DNA from: JBBSZK01 sp964354995
GTDB lineage: Archaea; Nanobdellota; Nanobdellia; Pacearchaeales; GW2011-AR1
DNA length: 15,595 nucleotides
Direction of reading: 5' to 3'
NCBI GenBank assembly: GCA_964354995.1
Contig: CAYHBQ010000017.1
Coordinates: forward strand, 1 to 15,595
Part shown: positions 5,502-13,583 of the stretch, piece after piece
How positions within the stretch are numbered: the first letter of the stretch is position 1
Layout: each line of letters opens with the position of its first letter
Position numbers and translations under genes: made by a program
The notes under the pieces: model-generated
Databases searched by the model: none
Told to the model about the DNA's origin: nothing
The model's input: only the letters and a program-made list of their open reading frames with translations

Positions 5502-8161
5502 GGCGACTTAAAATCAGGTCTTTTAATAAACCTTACGTCATTTGAAGCGGGCACGTTATTCCCCTTCGATTTAGCATGTTTAGCAAAGGCATAGGCAATT
5601 TGTTCGTTTGTCCAGCCCGCATGCTTGAGCTTTGTTCGTATTTCGTGTGACCCCATCCCTGCCCGAGAAGAGGTGGTAATAAAAGCGAGTACATTTGCAA
5701 GGTCTTGACGATGAGCAAACAAACTGTTCTCATAGCGCGTTTTATACCACCAAAGAATAGCCCCCAATACTGCTGCGCCTACAAATACGAGCACAAGGAT
5801 GATAACGCTCGCTAATCCCCACGGTCTGCAATCGTTCGGACAATTCTTCCATGTTTCTCCTACTTCGCTGTCACATTTTGCATTAAAGTTGCAAGTATAT
5901 TCCATTTCACTAAACGTGCCCAGTTTTGCAAAAGGAGGCGTTATATAAGCGCCCAGTTGTTCGGGCAAAATGGTATCAATAATTCCGAACTCAAATGTTT
6001 CTCCACCCGTACCGAGCGAGATGCTGGTTGCGGCAGTACCCACGAGTTTAGCATCGTAACTTCCGGCAAAGGTGAGATCATCAGGATGAAGCCCAACAAT
6101 AAGAGCGCTTCCCGATTCAAACGAAGCAACGGGCTTTGTTTGTATTTTGAAAAAAGTCGCAAGAGGACGCGCCCCACTATCATAATATCCCACGACGCTG
6201 TTAAATGAAATATCTGCGTTGCTGTTCTCAATCGCCCACAACCCCAACGAAGCACGCAATTCTTCATCAGTTCCTTCTCTCTTCCCAGCCCAGGCACGCA
6301 ACGTTTCCATGTCGGCATATTCAAGGGAAAGCACAAGCGGTACAACGCCTGTTACTTGATTTTGTATGTGCGAAGGCATGTCCATTGCAACCATCGCGTT
6401 CACCGCAAGCGCATAATCGCTGTCGTTTGTAGTATTCGTGGCCCGTGCAACCAAAAGCGCGGCTTCGCGTACGCTCGTGTTTAGAGTGTCATATCCAAGT
6501 TGTGTTTTAAGAATATCACGCATCCAAACAGGATATCCTGAAAGGTTTGTTACAAGCGCACCCCATCGTTGTTGGACGGTCGCGTTAAGACTCAGTGCTG
6601 CACCGCGAGCATCACCCGAAGTGACCACAAACGTGCGTTTACTTGTGACGCCATCGGCGCGCGTTACCTCGACTTCTACGTTAAAGGTACCTTGGCGTGT
6701 ATACCTATAACTTATATTCTTACCAGAGGAAGTTTGCATAGCACTTCCATCCCCAAACGTCCAGCGAACAGAACTAATATTCGAATTCGTTATCACGCTA
6801 AATGTTGTAGGCTGTCCAAAGGTAACAAAAAGCGGGTTCATATCAAATGAGAAGGTGGTCGTAAGATTGATTGTTTTATCAAATATTTCTTCATCGTCAA
6901 TATAAATTCTCAGACGGTTACCGCGCGCATTGAGCGGAATCGTAAAGTTTGCTTTACTCATATCCATGATAATGCGCGCGGCTTCGAACGTTACGCCACC
7001 TTTTTCTATGTTGTATACCTCAAACGACTGGCGCTGGCCAATCGAGCCGGTATAACGTATAGAGGGATTTGCAATCGTGATGGTCTGGTCAGATCCAAAA
7101 ACACGAATAGGAATTACACAATAAGGTGTGCAGGCGTTATCATAATAATCAGAAAGATACGAACTCATGTACTCGCTCAAATCTGCCCCCGTCGCATCTT
7201 TGAATTCACTCTCATTAACATGAATTCGAGGGGTATTAAACTTCAAGTTCTTTGCAAATACCTCATAGTCTCCGGGATAACTGCTCCCAAAATTATTGGT
7301 TCCACAAGGCTCATTAGTTTCAACTCGAATTTGGTAATTGGAATTTGATCCCGTCGACATAATACATACAAAATAGTCACGTTGAAATGCAGAACCATAG
7401 CGACTAACGCACTCGACCATTTGCGAAGAGCGAGTTAAGTTAGGGAGCATACATTCCCCAAGCAACGAACTATCAAGTGCGTGAATACGCATCTTTAAAC
7501 CGGGTTTTCCCTGAGTCGCATTGGTTATATTAGCACCGAGCCTAAACGCCGGAGAAACGGGAAGAGTCATGCGCTCACAATATTCCTTGCCGGGTTCCAT
7601 GACAATTTTATCAGTCCCTGCCCGAGCCCGCTCGAAGCAGCCATATCGAGGCTCATAGCAGGATTCGTCAATATAATTTTCACTGGTCACAAAATATTCA
7701 CTTTTGTTTAGAACATCGACGGCAAGGTCAAGATAACAGGAGGGCTCTGCAGTGCTTTGAAAATCAACTTCTGCGTCGTCAACGCGTGTGACACTGGGAT
7801 CTTCAACAATAAAACCAAGTAATGCATTCCCTCCTCGGAGATTAAGAGAGTTTACAACCTCTTTACGCACGTACCCTGCGCGACAGTTAGCGGTACTACA
7901 GTTGTAATGGGCACCAACACTAAACCCATTTGCCGCAATAAAATCGCGAAGAGACATAGTCGTATTATCAAAATTTGTTCGAATAGTCGTATCGAGGTCA
8001 GTCTTATTGAAAGTAAGCGTAATTGTGCCGCTAATACGTTCACCCGTACTGTACTTCGTTTTGATGGTATCGTTATGGGCAATAACATCGGCTCTCACGC
8101 CCCCCATAAAAAAAAACACGAACGTAACGATTACAAACCCTCCTAGTAATCTTCGCATCAT
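5498..8161 (-). CDS. Membrane-anchored surface protein with PKD domain and cytoplasmic helical tail
   Basis: This 887-residue protein has a signal peptide (M-M-R-R then a hydrophobic run to about residue 20, cleavage near A24), a large extracellular part, one membrane segment (about 783-806) and a cytoplasmic tail of about 80 residues. A PKD-type domain spans about 440-515, with W-T-F-G-D-G at 467-472. Just before the membrane is a four-Cys loop (C757, C763, C774, C778) with the pattern G-E-T-W-K-N-C-P-N-D-C, common in archaeal surface proteins. Many paired cysteines and N-x-S/T sequons suggest disulfides and glycosylation. The tail has a helical motif at 839-859 (I-R-T-K-L-K-H-A-G-W-T-N-E-Q-I), resembling UBA/SHOCT-like segments. 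It overlaps both the upstream 764-residue gene and the downstream GTPase gene by four bases. Exact function unknown. Confidence 0.82.
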   Translation of the reverse strand: MMRRLLGGFVIVTFVFFFMGGVRADVIAHNDTIKTKYSTGERISGTITLTFNKTDLDTTIRTNFDNTTMSLRDFIAANGFSVGAHYNCSTANCRAGYVRKEVVNSLNLRGGNALLGFIVEDPSVTRVDDAEVDFQSTAEPSCYLDLAVDVLNKSEYFVTSENYIDESCYEPRYGCFERARAGTDKIVMEPGKEYCERMTLPVSPAFRLGANITNATQGKPGLKMRIHALDSSLLGECMLPNLTRSSQMVECVSRYGSAFQRDYFVCIMSTGSNSNYQIRVETNEPCGTNNFGSSYPGDYEVFAKNLKFNTPRIHVNESEFKDATGADLSEYMSSYLSDYYDNACTPYCVIPIRVFGSDQTITIANPSIRYTGSIGQRQSFEVYNIEKGGVTFEAARIIMDMSKANFTIPLNARGNRLRIYIDDEEIFDKTINLTTTFSFDMNPLFVTFGQPTTFSVITNSNISSVRWTFGDGSAMQTSSGKNISYRYTRQGTFNVEVEVTRADGVTSKRTFVVTSGDARGAALSLNATVQQRWGALVTNLSGYPVWMRDILKTQLGYDTLNTSVREAALLVARATNTTNDSDYALAVNAMVAMDMPSHIQNQVTGVVPLVLSLEYADMETLRAWAGKREGTDEELRASLGLWAIENSNADISFNSVVGYYDSGARPLATFFKIQTKPVASFESGSALIVGLHPDDLTFAGSYDAKLVGTAATSISLGTGGETFEFGIIDTILPEQLGAYITPPFAKLGTFSEMEYTCNFNAKCDSEVGETWKNCPNDCRPWGLASVIILVLVFVGAAVLGAILWWYKTRYENSLFAHRQDLANVLAFITTSSRAGMGSHEIRTKLKHAGWTNEQIAYAFAKHAKSKGNNVPASNDVRFIKRPDFKSP

Positions 8162-10452
8162 GGGCCTCTCTTAAACCACCATACCCAATATATGGCAAGA
8201 ATTGCAAAGAGGCCTATAACCAACTGCCAAGGCCCGAAAAAGTCAAGAGATATCGACGGCCGACCACATAAGACGGTACGCGGTCCGGTGCCTGCCATGC
8301 AGGTCGCATTCGCCTCTTGATAGGGAGGTATTGCACACGTTCCTTTAGTAAACTCGGCCTTAACAGTCACCATAGCATATCCGTTAACACATTCTGTAGG
8401 GGCGGATGTGGGGAGATACTTGCACTGATGAGGTGTACAACTTCCATCCCCATTATGACTTCCCTGACCATACTCTTTGGAAAATACACAATAATCTCCC
8501 GTAACATACGTATCACTGTCCCATGCACAAGAACAGGTCACAATCGAACCGTTTCGAGCGCGCCCCTCCTTGCATTCCTGGTCCCACCCCGGATCGGTTT
8601 TTCTTAATCGTAACGGATCATCATCACACGATTGATTTGATTTGTAATCAAAGCAACGCGTCAGATTCGTGGGAACACATGCCGCAGGAGTTCCCGAACA
8701 ACGGAAAGTATCGGGACAGCAGTCATCACTACTTCCTGCAAGGCCATCATATCCCTTGCAGCGATCATTACTTGCGAGCGTAGACCATGTTTCTATGACA
8801 TCTCCCGTAGTATAATTATATTCAACCCACTTGCGTCCACTGTCGATGCATTGTCGAGCATCAAGGAGTGTAAATAATCTATTTGTAAAGAGTTGCATTG
8901 AAATACCTCCCGTAACAATCGTAGTGTTCGTGTAATTTAGTCGCAGACTCGCCCATTTGTAATCACTAAGCGTTTCAGAAGGAAGGCTGAACTGTTTGGT
9001 AATAATAACATTTCCAAGACCATCGGCGGCAGGAGCGCTATCACCGTCGCTGAATCCCCAGTCAAAGTAAAGCTCGTCGAATCCCTTGGGCGTTCCGACA
9101 ATATCAAAATAGCCCGGCCCGCAAGGGGAATTTTCAGTCTGGTTGGGACACGCCCCCGCAATACAAGTCACCGTTATAGTCGGACACGTCCCTTGGCTGT
9201 TGAGGGCATAGCTTTCATTTGCATTGGTAAGCACCTTTAACGTATGATTCACAACAAGAGCATGATGTTCGGGGCGATTGATAAACGCAAACAATCCGGG
9301 ACTAGAAACGACCACAATCGCAACCTGGTCTTCCGACCATGCCCCATCGGAATCAGTTACTCGCAGGGTTATCGTTTTCTGCCCAGGCGATTTGAACGTA
9401 TAGTTAAACGTAGCGTTTGGAGTGGTGAAGCTATCTTCACTGATGTTCCAAAGATAGCTGAGTTGGCCCCCTTCTCGATCGTAGCTTGCCTGTCCGAATG
9501 TAACCGTCGTGCTATCATAATAGACTCCTCGATGCTTAGGCGCAGTAATATTGGCTATCGGAGGATAATTCGGACCCTTCGTGACGTTTACATACAGAGT
9601 CGTGCTTTCATTTATCTGATCAGCGTAGCGTGCGATAAAATAGAACTCAAGAACATCACTATCGCCTAATTCCCCCTCAAGGCCCTCAGTAATATTGGCA
9701 TCATTAATGAGATAGTCAAGTACACGTGCCCGTCCGTCTGCAAGAGTGAGCGTAGTAAAGTTGGCTAAAAAGTCTGATGAAGGTCCATGTCCCTTAACGA
9801 GGTCGTCCTCCCAAACTTCCATGACAACAGGAGTATCTTCCGGAAGACTAGTGAATTCTACAAGTCGCACCGTACGATTGACCCATGTTTTTGTTATCTC
9901 TTGAGAACCCGCGGCATCTCTCCATGTGCCCGTTATAAGTCGTCCGGCTCCACCACTTGCTTCTTCTTTGCAACAAATGCGATATCTTCCTGCGCCCGTA
10001 TATTGGCCGGGCAATCCAAGGTGAGCATTTGTTGTGGCCGATAACGTTGCCATTTCAAAATAACCTGCCGCGCACGTGCCCGTCGCGACAACGCTTTCAC
10101 AAAGTAATCCATCAAAACATACGTCTTGATATCCTGTCGTTGTTCCTTCAGGGCGCTCGGCGTGTGCATTTGTTGTTCCGCTAAGACGCACAACCACATT
10201 AGTTTCCGTACACGCACGCGTCGGAGTGCCGATAAATCGAGTAAAATAATCGTCATAACAAATATGCCGTGGATAATTCCCCGCACCATTATACGTCGCT
10301 CCGTGCGCATTAGTATCTGATGAAATTCTAAATATGCGTTGAGTGGTGTCTCCGGGGTCGGAACAGGTATAATCGGCAGCGTTAACCAATGAAGCGGAAA
10401 AAACAAAAAAAACAAAGGCTACAAGTCCAAGAAAAACCAACCCTCTTTGCAT
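8158..10452 (-). CDS. Cys-rich secreted/anchored surface protein with three TNAH repeats and PKD domain
   Basis: The 764-residue protein starts with a signal peptide (to about A25-A26) and ends in a single membrane helix (about 738-758) with a short basic tail (K-R-G-P). Three repeats in the first 165 residues carry S-x-x-T-N-A-H at exactly 47-residue spacing (H50, H97, H144), each followed about 15 residues later by a conserved Cys (C65, C112, C160). A PKD-like beta domain spans about 296-383, ending L-R-V-T-D-S-D-G; a second beta region with F-D-W-G-F-S-D-G-D lies near 463-471. Residues 535-730 hold at least 17 cysteines. There are more than 15 N-glycosylation sequons. It leads a tight operon with the 887-residue surface protein and OapA-OapB. 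The start is supported by a TATA box 25.5 nt upstream. Function unknown; adhesion or cell-cell contact is a guess. Confidence 0.82.
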   Translation of the reverse strand: MQRGLVFLGLVAFVFFVFSASLVNAADYTCSDPGDTTQRIFRISSDTNAHGATYNGAGNYPRHICYDDYFTRFIGTPTRACTETNVVVRLSGTTNAHAERPEGTTTGYQDVCFDGLLCESVVATGTCAAGYFEMATLSATTNAHLGLPGQYTGAGRYRICCKEEASGGAGRLITGTWRDAAGSQEITKTWVNRTVRLVEFTSLPEDTPVVMEVWEDDLVKGHGPSSDFLANFTTLTLADGRARVLDYLINDANITEGLEGELGDSDVLEFYFIARYADQINESTTLYVNVTKGPNYPPIANITAPKHRGVYYDSTTVTFGQASYDREGGQLSYLWNISEDSFTTPNATFNYTFKSPGQKTITLRVTDSDGAWSEDQVAIVVVSSPGLFAFINRPEHHALVVNHTLKVLTNANESYALNSQGTCPTITVTCIAGACPNQTENSPCGPGYFDIVGTPKGFDELYFDWGFSDGDSAPAADGLGNVIITKQFSLPSETLSDYKWASLRLNYTNTTIVTGGISMQLFTNRLFTLLDARQCIDSGRKWVEYNYTTGDVIETWSTLASNDRCKGYDGLAGSSDDCCPDTFRCSGTPAACVPTNLTRCFDYKSNQSCDDDPLRLRKTDPGWDQECKEGRARNGSIVTCSCAWDSDTYVTGDYCVFSKEYGQGSHNGDGSCTPHQCKYLPTSAPTECVNGYAMVTVKAEFTKGTCAIPPYQEANATCMAGTGPRTVLCGRPSISLDFFGPWQLVIGLFAILAIYWVWWFKRGP

Positions 10453-10473
10453 AGCTCATGTACTAAAAAGAAC

Positions 10474-10481
10474 TTTATAAA
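10474..10481 (-). promoter_or_regulatory. TATA box of the surface protein/oapAB operon
   Basis: The palindromic TTTATAAA is centred 25.5 nt upstream of the ATG at 10452. It lies in the 44-bp gap after rtcB and is the only promoter seen for the chain surface protein, surface protein, oapA, oapB. Confidence 0.75.
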
Positions 10482-10496
10482 GGTTGTGCGTTAGAG

Positions 10497-11915
10497 TTAA
10501 CCTTTCACGACGGCAAGCGGTTTCACACGCGCAACTAACTTTCCAAGCCCCAATGCATCACTCACACGCGCAACTTCATCAATATTTTTGTACACCGCAG
10601 GCGCCTCTTCAAGTGCGCCCCGTTCACTTCCTGTTTTAAGAATGACATCATGGTGCGCAAGCTGTTTTTTTACGTCGGGCATGCGCAGATGTTTGACTGC
10701 ATAACTTCGTGAAAGAACCCTTCCCGCTCCATGCGCTGCTGATCCAAACGAAATGAGTTCGGCTGTCTTTGTACCAACAAGTACATACGAGTGTGTACCC
10801 ATGCTTCCCGGAAGAAAGATAGGGCAACCCTGTGCCCGATAACGCGAAGGAATCTCTTTTCGTCCTGGTCCAAAAGAACGCGTCGCACCTTTACGATGTA
10901 CGCAAAGTTCTTTCTTCTTTCCATTAACCATATGAGTCTCAAATTTTGCAATGTTGTGGGCAATATCATAGAGTAAAGGCATAGATTCACGAGGGAAAAA
11001 CTGTCTGAATACGTTTCTAACGTGGTAACTAATGATTTGTCTATTCACAAATGCAAAATTGGCAGCCGCAGCCATAGCTGCGCGATAGTCTTTTCCAAGT
11101 TTTGAATGTAAAGGCGCACAAGCCAGCTCTCTATCGGGGAGGCGTTCAAACCCATATTCTTTTTCCATGGCCAATATGTAATCCGAAGCAGTTTGATGCC
11201 CGAGCCCGCGCGAGCCACAGTGAATCATGACTGCCACAGTTCCCTCTTGTAATCCAAACGCACGCGCCGTTGTACGGTCAAAGATAGTTTCCACTTCTTG
11301 AATTTCAAGAAAATGATTTCCCGAACCAAGCGTGCCAAGCTGGTTTCTCCCTCGTCCTCTCGCTTTTTGAGAAATTTTCGACGCATCAGCCCCTTCTATA
11401 CAACCTCTATCTTCAGTTTTCTCCGCGTCCTCTGCAGATGCGTATCCTCGTGCCACTGCCCAACGTACCCCCTTTTCAAGCACATCATGTAGGTCTTTCT
11501 CTGAAAGTTTGAACTCACTCGATTCTCCCAAGCCGGAGGGAATCGCTTTATACAATGCATTGAGGAGCGCGATACGCTTGGATTTGAACTCTTTAGTTGT
11601 AATCTTCGTAGTCAAAATACGTACACCACAATTGATGTCGTATCCTACGCCGCCAGGGGAGATAATTCCATTTTCACTATCAAATGCCGCAACTCCTCCG
11701 ATAGGAAACCCATATCCTTGGTGAATGTCGGGCATTGCAAACGAGTACCCTACAATTCCGGGGAGGCTTGCAACATTAGCTACTTGTTTAATACAGGGAT
11801 CCTCGATAGAAGCCAACAAATTCTCCGAGGCAAATATCCGTCCGGGCACATGCATAGTCCCCGATACAGGCAGTTCATACACATGATCTGAAACACGAAC
11901 GAGCGTTTCTTTCAT
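10497..11915 (-). CDS. rtcB: RNA-splicing ligase RtcB
   Basis: RtcB joins RNA 2',3'-cyclic phosphate (via 3'-phosphate) and 5'-OH ends using GTP and Mn2+, chiefly tRNA exon halves after intron removal in archaea. From the ATG at 11915 the protein has 472 residues, close to the usual 480, with no intein. The metal and guanylate sites are present: D93 and C96 in G-Y-D-I-N-C-G, H201 in G-S-G-N-H-F, H232 in I-H-C-G-S-R-G-L-G-H, H320 in D-I-A-H-N, and H395 in G-S-A-A-H-G-A-G-R, which is the guanylylated His. Two in-frame upstream starts exist (11927 and 11984). The latter would overlap the archease gene. A TATA element centred 25.5 nt upstream of 11915 favours the shortest form. It lies 52 bp downstream of its cofactor gene, archease. 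Confidence 0.95.
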   Translation of the reverse strand: MKETLVRVSDHVYELPVSGTMHVPGRIFASENLLASIEDPCIKQVANVASLPGIVGYSFAMPDIHQGYGFPIGGVAAFDSENGIISPGGVGYDINCGVRILTTKITTKEFKSKRIALLNALYKAIPSGLGESSEFKLSEKDLHDVLEKGVRWAVARGYASAEDAEKTEDRGCIEGADASKISQKARGRGRNQLGTLGSGNHFLEIQEVETIFDRTTARAFGLQEGTVAVMIHCGSRGLGHQTASDYILAMEKEYGFERLPDRELACAPLHSKLGKDYRAAMAAAANFAFVNRQIISYHVRNVFRQFFPRESMPLLYDIAHNIAKFETHMVNGKKKELCVHRKGATRSFGPGRKEIPSRYRAQGCPIFLPGSMGTHSYVLVGTKTAELISFGSAAHGAGRVLSRSYAVKHLRMPDVKKQLAHHDVILKTGSERGALEEAPAVYKNIDEVARVSDALGLGKLVARVKPLAVVKG

Positions 11916-11936
11916 AGAAGATGTCATGGCGTTTGA

Positions 11937-11944
11937 TTTAATAA
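11937..11944 (-). promoter_or_regulatory. TATA-like box of rtcB
   Basis: Minus strand TTATTAAA, centred 25.5 nt before the ATG at 11915 in the 52-bp gap after archease. For the ATG at 11927 the distance would be 13.5 nt. It suggests that rtcB can be transcribed on its own as well as from the archease side. Confidence 0.55.
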
Positions 11945-11967
11945 TGCTCTGATGAGAACGTAAAGAG

Positions 11968-12372
11968 TTACACGTCCAAGACAACTCGAGCTTCCCACCC
12001 TCCCCTTTGTTTTTTCAGATACATTTCAGAATACGTCGCTGCTTTTACATGCCTAAATCCCTTGGAGTGCGTAAGGCGTATTCCTTCACATATTGCCTTC
12101 AGCTCATTTTTCGCAAGAACAACATGGGCATTTGACACCAAAAATCGCTCCCCATCGACAAAAAATATGAGCTCGTCCATGAAACGATAGAGCAATGAAA
12201 GATCATCCTCTCCAGAAAGTACAATTGTTCTTTTTTCACGAGATGAAATCCTTTTTCCTTCTGCTACACAGAGCGAAAAGGCTCGAGCACATTCCTCAAA
12301 AAGTTTAGCTTTGGTGGACGCACGCACAATAAATTGCACGTCCGCAGTATGGCTCACGAATCGAACAGTCAT
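11968..12372 (-). CDS. Archease, RtcB activator
   Basis: Archease speeds up guanylylation of RtcB and allows multiple turnover. The 134-residue protein has the family hallmarks: F-V-S-H-T-A-D-V at 5-12, the acidic D-D-L-S-L-L-Y-R-F-M-D-E-L (56-68), the V-K-A-A-T-Y segment (109-114), and the C-terminal W-E-A-R-V-V-L-D ending near D133, a usual metal/ligand Asp. Length is typical (about 135-145). It starts three bases after the stop of the small pilin-like gene with no clear ribosome binding sequence, so it probably shares that gene's transcript, and it is followed by rtcB. The pairing of archease and rtcB is the usual archaeal arrangement and supports both calls. Confidence 0.93.
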   Translation of the reverse strand: MTVRFVSHTADVQFIVRASTKAKLFEECARAFSLCVAEGKRISSREKRTIVLSGEDDLSLLYRFMDELIFFVDGERFLVSNAHVVLAKNELKAICEGIRLTHSKGFRHVKAATYSEMYLKKQRGGWEARVVLDV

Positions 12373-12375
12373 GGT

Positions 12376-12792
12376 CTAACGAGCAACAGTTCTCCATACA
12401 AAAAGCCTTACTTTTTTAGGCACAGCTCCATCTGAAGAAGGATTCTTTTCAAGCGAACTGCTTATGACTCTCTCTGCAGCATACACATTGCCTTCAGTAA
12501 AATTGCTTTTTCCACAGACTTCATCGAGCCCACATATTCTTGCTTCGAATAAAAGATGTGACTCCGGAATCTTTGCTGCGACTGCCTGATGAACGTATGG
12601 CTCATCGCGTGAGAGAACGGCTTCTCTAAAAGCACCTTTCGAAGCAAGTTCTGCAAGAATGTTTTGTGCCCTCTCGTCGAGTGCAAGACTCTCCGACTGT
12701 GCTTCACGATTATACAAGAAAAAAAGAACACTTAGTATAAAAAGGATAGAAAGGCTAGCCTCAACAATGCGCATCCACCCGTTTCTTTGCAT
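12376..12792 (-). CDS. Small pilin-like/membrane-anchored protein of unknown function
   Basis: The 138-residue protein has a short basic N-terminus (M-Q-R-N-G-W-M-R), then a Glu (E11) leading into one hydrophobic helix (about 12-28), and a soluble outer domain. This looks like a type IV pilin-like class III signal peptide, but with cleavage after G5 the Glu would be at +6 rather than the usual +5, so processing is uncertain. The outer domain has two cysteines in I-C-G-L-D-E-V-C-G (86-94) and ends with K-V-R-L-F-V-W. The start is supported by a TATA box 26.5 nt upstream. It follows a larger pilin-like gene by 31 bp and precedes archease by three bases. Such proteins are common in archaea and poorly understood; the assignment is tentative. 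Confidence 0.68.
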   Translation of the reverse strand: MQRNGWMRIVEASLSILFILSVLFFLYNREAQSESLALDERAQNILAELASKGAFREAVLSRDEPYVHQAVAAKIPESHLLFEARICGLDEVCGKSNFTEGNVYAAERVISSSLEKNPSSDGAVPKKVRLFVWRTVAR

Positions 12793-12814
12793 ACTCTCTC
12801 AATGCAAATGCGAG

Positions 12815-12822
12815 TTATAAAG
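12815..12822 (-). promoter_or_regulatory. TATA box of the small pilin-like gene/archease
   Basis: Minus strand CTTTATAA, centred 26.5 nt upstream of the ATG at 12792. It sits just after the stop of the preceding pilin-like gene, so this gene and archease can form a separate transcript. Confidence 0.65.
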
Positions 12823-12823
12823 A

Positions 12824-13534
12824 TTACCAAACGCGCACATTAATCTCCGCGAAACTAATATGCCCGTCGATTCGTAGTACTTCTACCCGTTCGATTTGGG
12901 AAACAACTTCAAATCCTTCGGGAATTTGACGAGACATACGTATCACATTCTCTCCATCAATTACCGCTTCAACAGCAAAATCTACGCGACGTGGCAAATT
13001 AAACGACGTACGTACAGAGTCGTAATCTGAATAATAACTTTGGTTAAGTCCCAACAAAAGAGCCTCGCTCACAACATTCTTCTTATCAGAACTCGAGATA
13101 GTATAATTGGAACCGTACTCTAAAAAAGCAGCGTTAGGAATAGGACCTTCATCGGTAATAAAGTTCCCCAATCGTGCGTAAAAAAATTCCGAATTATTTC
13201 GGGAGACATAGAGTGCTCCTGCTGCATACTTTCCCCGAAGAGGTATACCTGTCGAAGTTTCAACATACACTCCTTCCCCGTCAATGCCCTCGCGCGAAAG
13301 CGGGAAGCTAATGTTCTGAGCTACTACAAAATCGCTATCGTTTAAAGAGACACCATACGTCAAAATTTCACGCGTGGTATTATCCATAACTTCATCAACT
13401 GCGTAGAAGAGTGAAGAGCCAAGCACACGATCGTTACTGAGGGGATTAAAAAAGTATAACCCGAAGACAAGGAATCCCATAAATAGCACAAATGCAAGAA
13501 TAACTTCTACATGCCCCATCCCCTTTGTCTGCAT
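12824..13534 (-). CDS. Type IV pilin-like protein
   Basis: Starting at the ATG at 13534 the protein has 236 residues and begins M-Q-T-K-G-M-G-H-V-E followed by a hydrophobic helix to about residue 28. This fits an archaeal class III signal peptide: prepilin peptidase would cut after K-G, leaving Glu at +5, the position conserved in type IV pilins. The outer part has several N-x-S/T sequons and ends I-N-V-R-V-W. A longer frame up to 13648 exists, but the extra 38 residues would lie antisense to the divergent methyltransferase gene and would bury the signal peptide; the TATA box 24.5 nt before 13534 also supports the shorter form. With the smaller pilin-like gene and the GspF/TadC genes at the right end it suggests an archaeal pilus-type system. 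The pilin subtype is not recognised. Confidence 0.75.
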   Translation of the reverse strand: MQTKGMGHVEVILAFVLFMGFLVFGLYFFNPLSNDRVLGSSLFYAVDEVMDNTTREILTYGVSLNDSDFVVAQNISFPLSREGIDGEGVYVETSTGIPLRGKYAAGALYVSRNNSEFFYARLGNFITDEGPIPNAAFLEYGSNYTISSSDKKNVVSEALLLGLNQSYYSDYDSVRTSFNLPRRVDFAVEAVIDGENVIRMSRQIPEGFEVVSQIERVEVLRIDGHISFAEINVRVW

Positions 13535-13555
13535 ACGCGCATAAATCGCCGAGCG

Positions 13556-13563
13556 TTTAAATA
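13556..13563. promoter_or_regulatory. Single palindromic TATA box shared by two divergent genes
   Basis: The sequence TTTAAATA (TATTTAAA on the other strand) lies in the middle of a 49-bp divergent gap. The TTTAAA centre is 25.5 nt from the ATG at 13584 (+) and 24.5 nt from the ATG at 13534 (-), so it is correctly placed as the TATA box of both leaderless genes. No second TATA candidate at the right distance is seen on either strand. Confidence 0.75.
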
Positions 13564-13583
13564 GCTTACTCGCATTATAATCT

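Noticed and set aside
9244..9669. A 141-codon open frame on the plus strand inside the 764-residue surface protein gene
   Set aside because: It is antisense to a gene with signal peptide, PKD domain and promoter, has basic, low-quality composition, no promoter and no recognisable motif.
9933..10415. A 160-codon minus-strand frame overlapping the 764-residue gene in another frame
   Set aside because: It would replace the signal peptide and the periodic TNAH repeats; composition is random-like.
10497..11915. Intein in rtcB
   Set aside because: Inteins are known in some RtcB proteins, but this one is 472 residues with all active-site motifs contiguous, so none is present.
11916..11984. Longer rtcB start overlapping archease
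   Set aside because: The extra 23 residues are not part of RtcB, and the TATA element fits the ATG at 11915.
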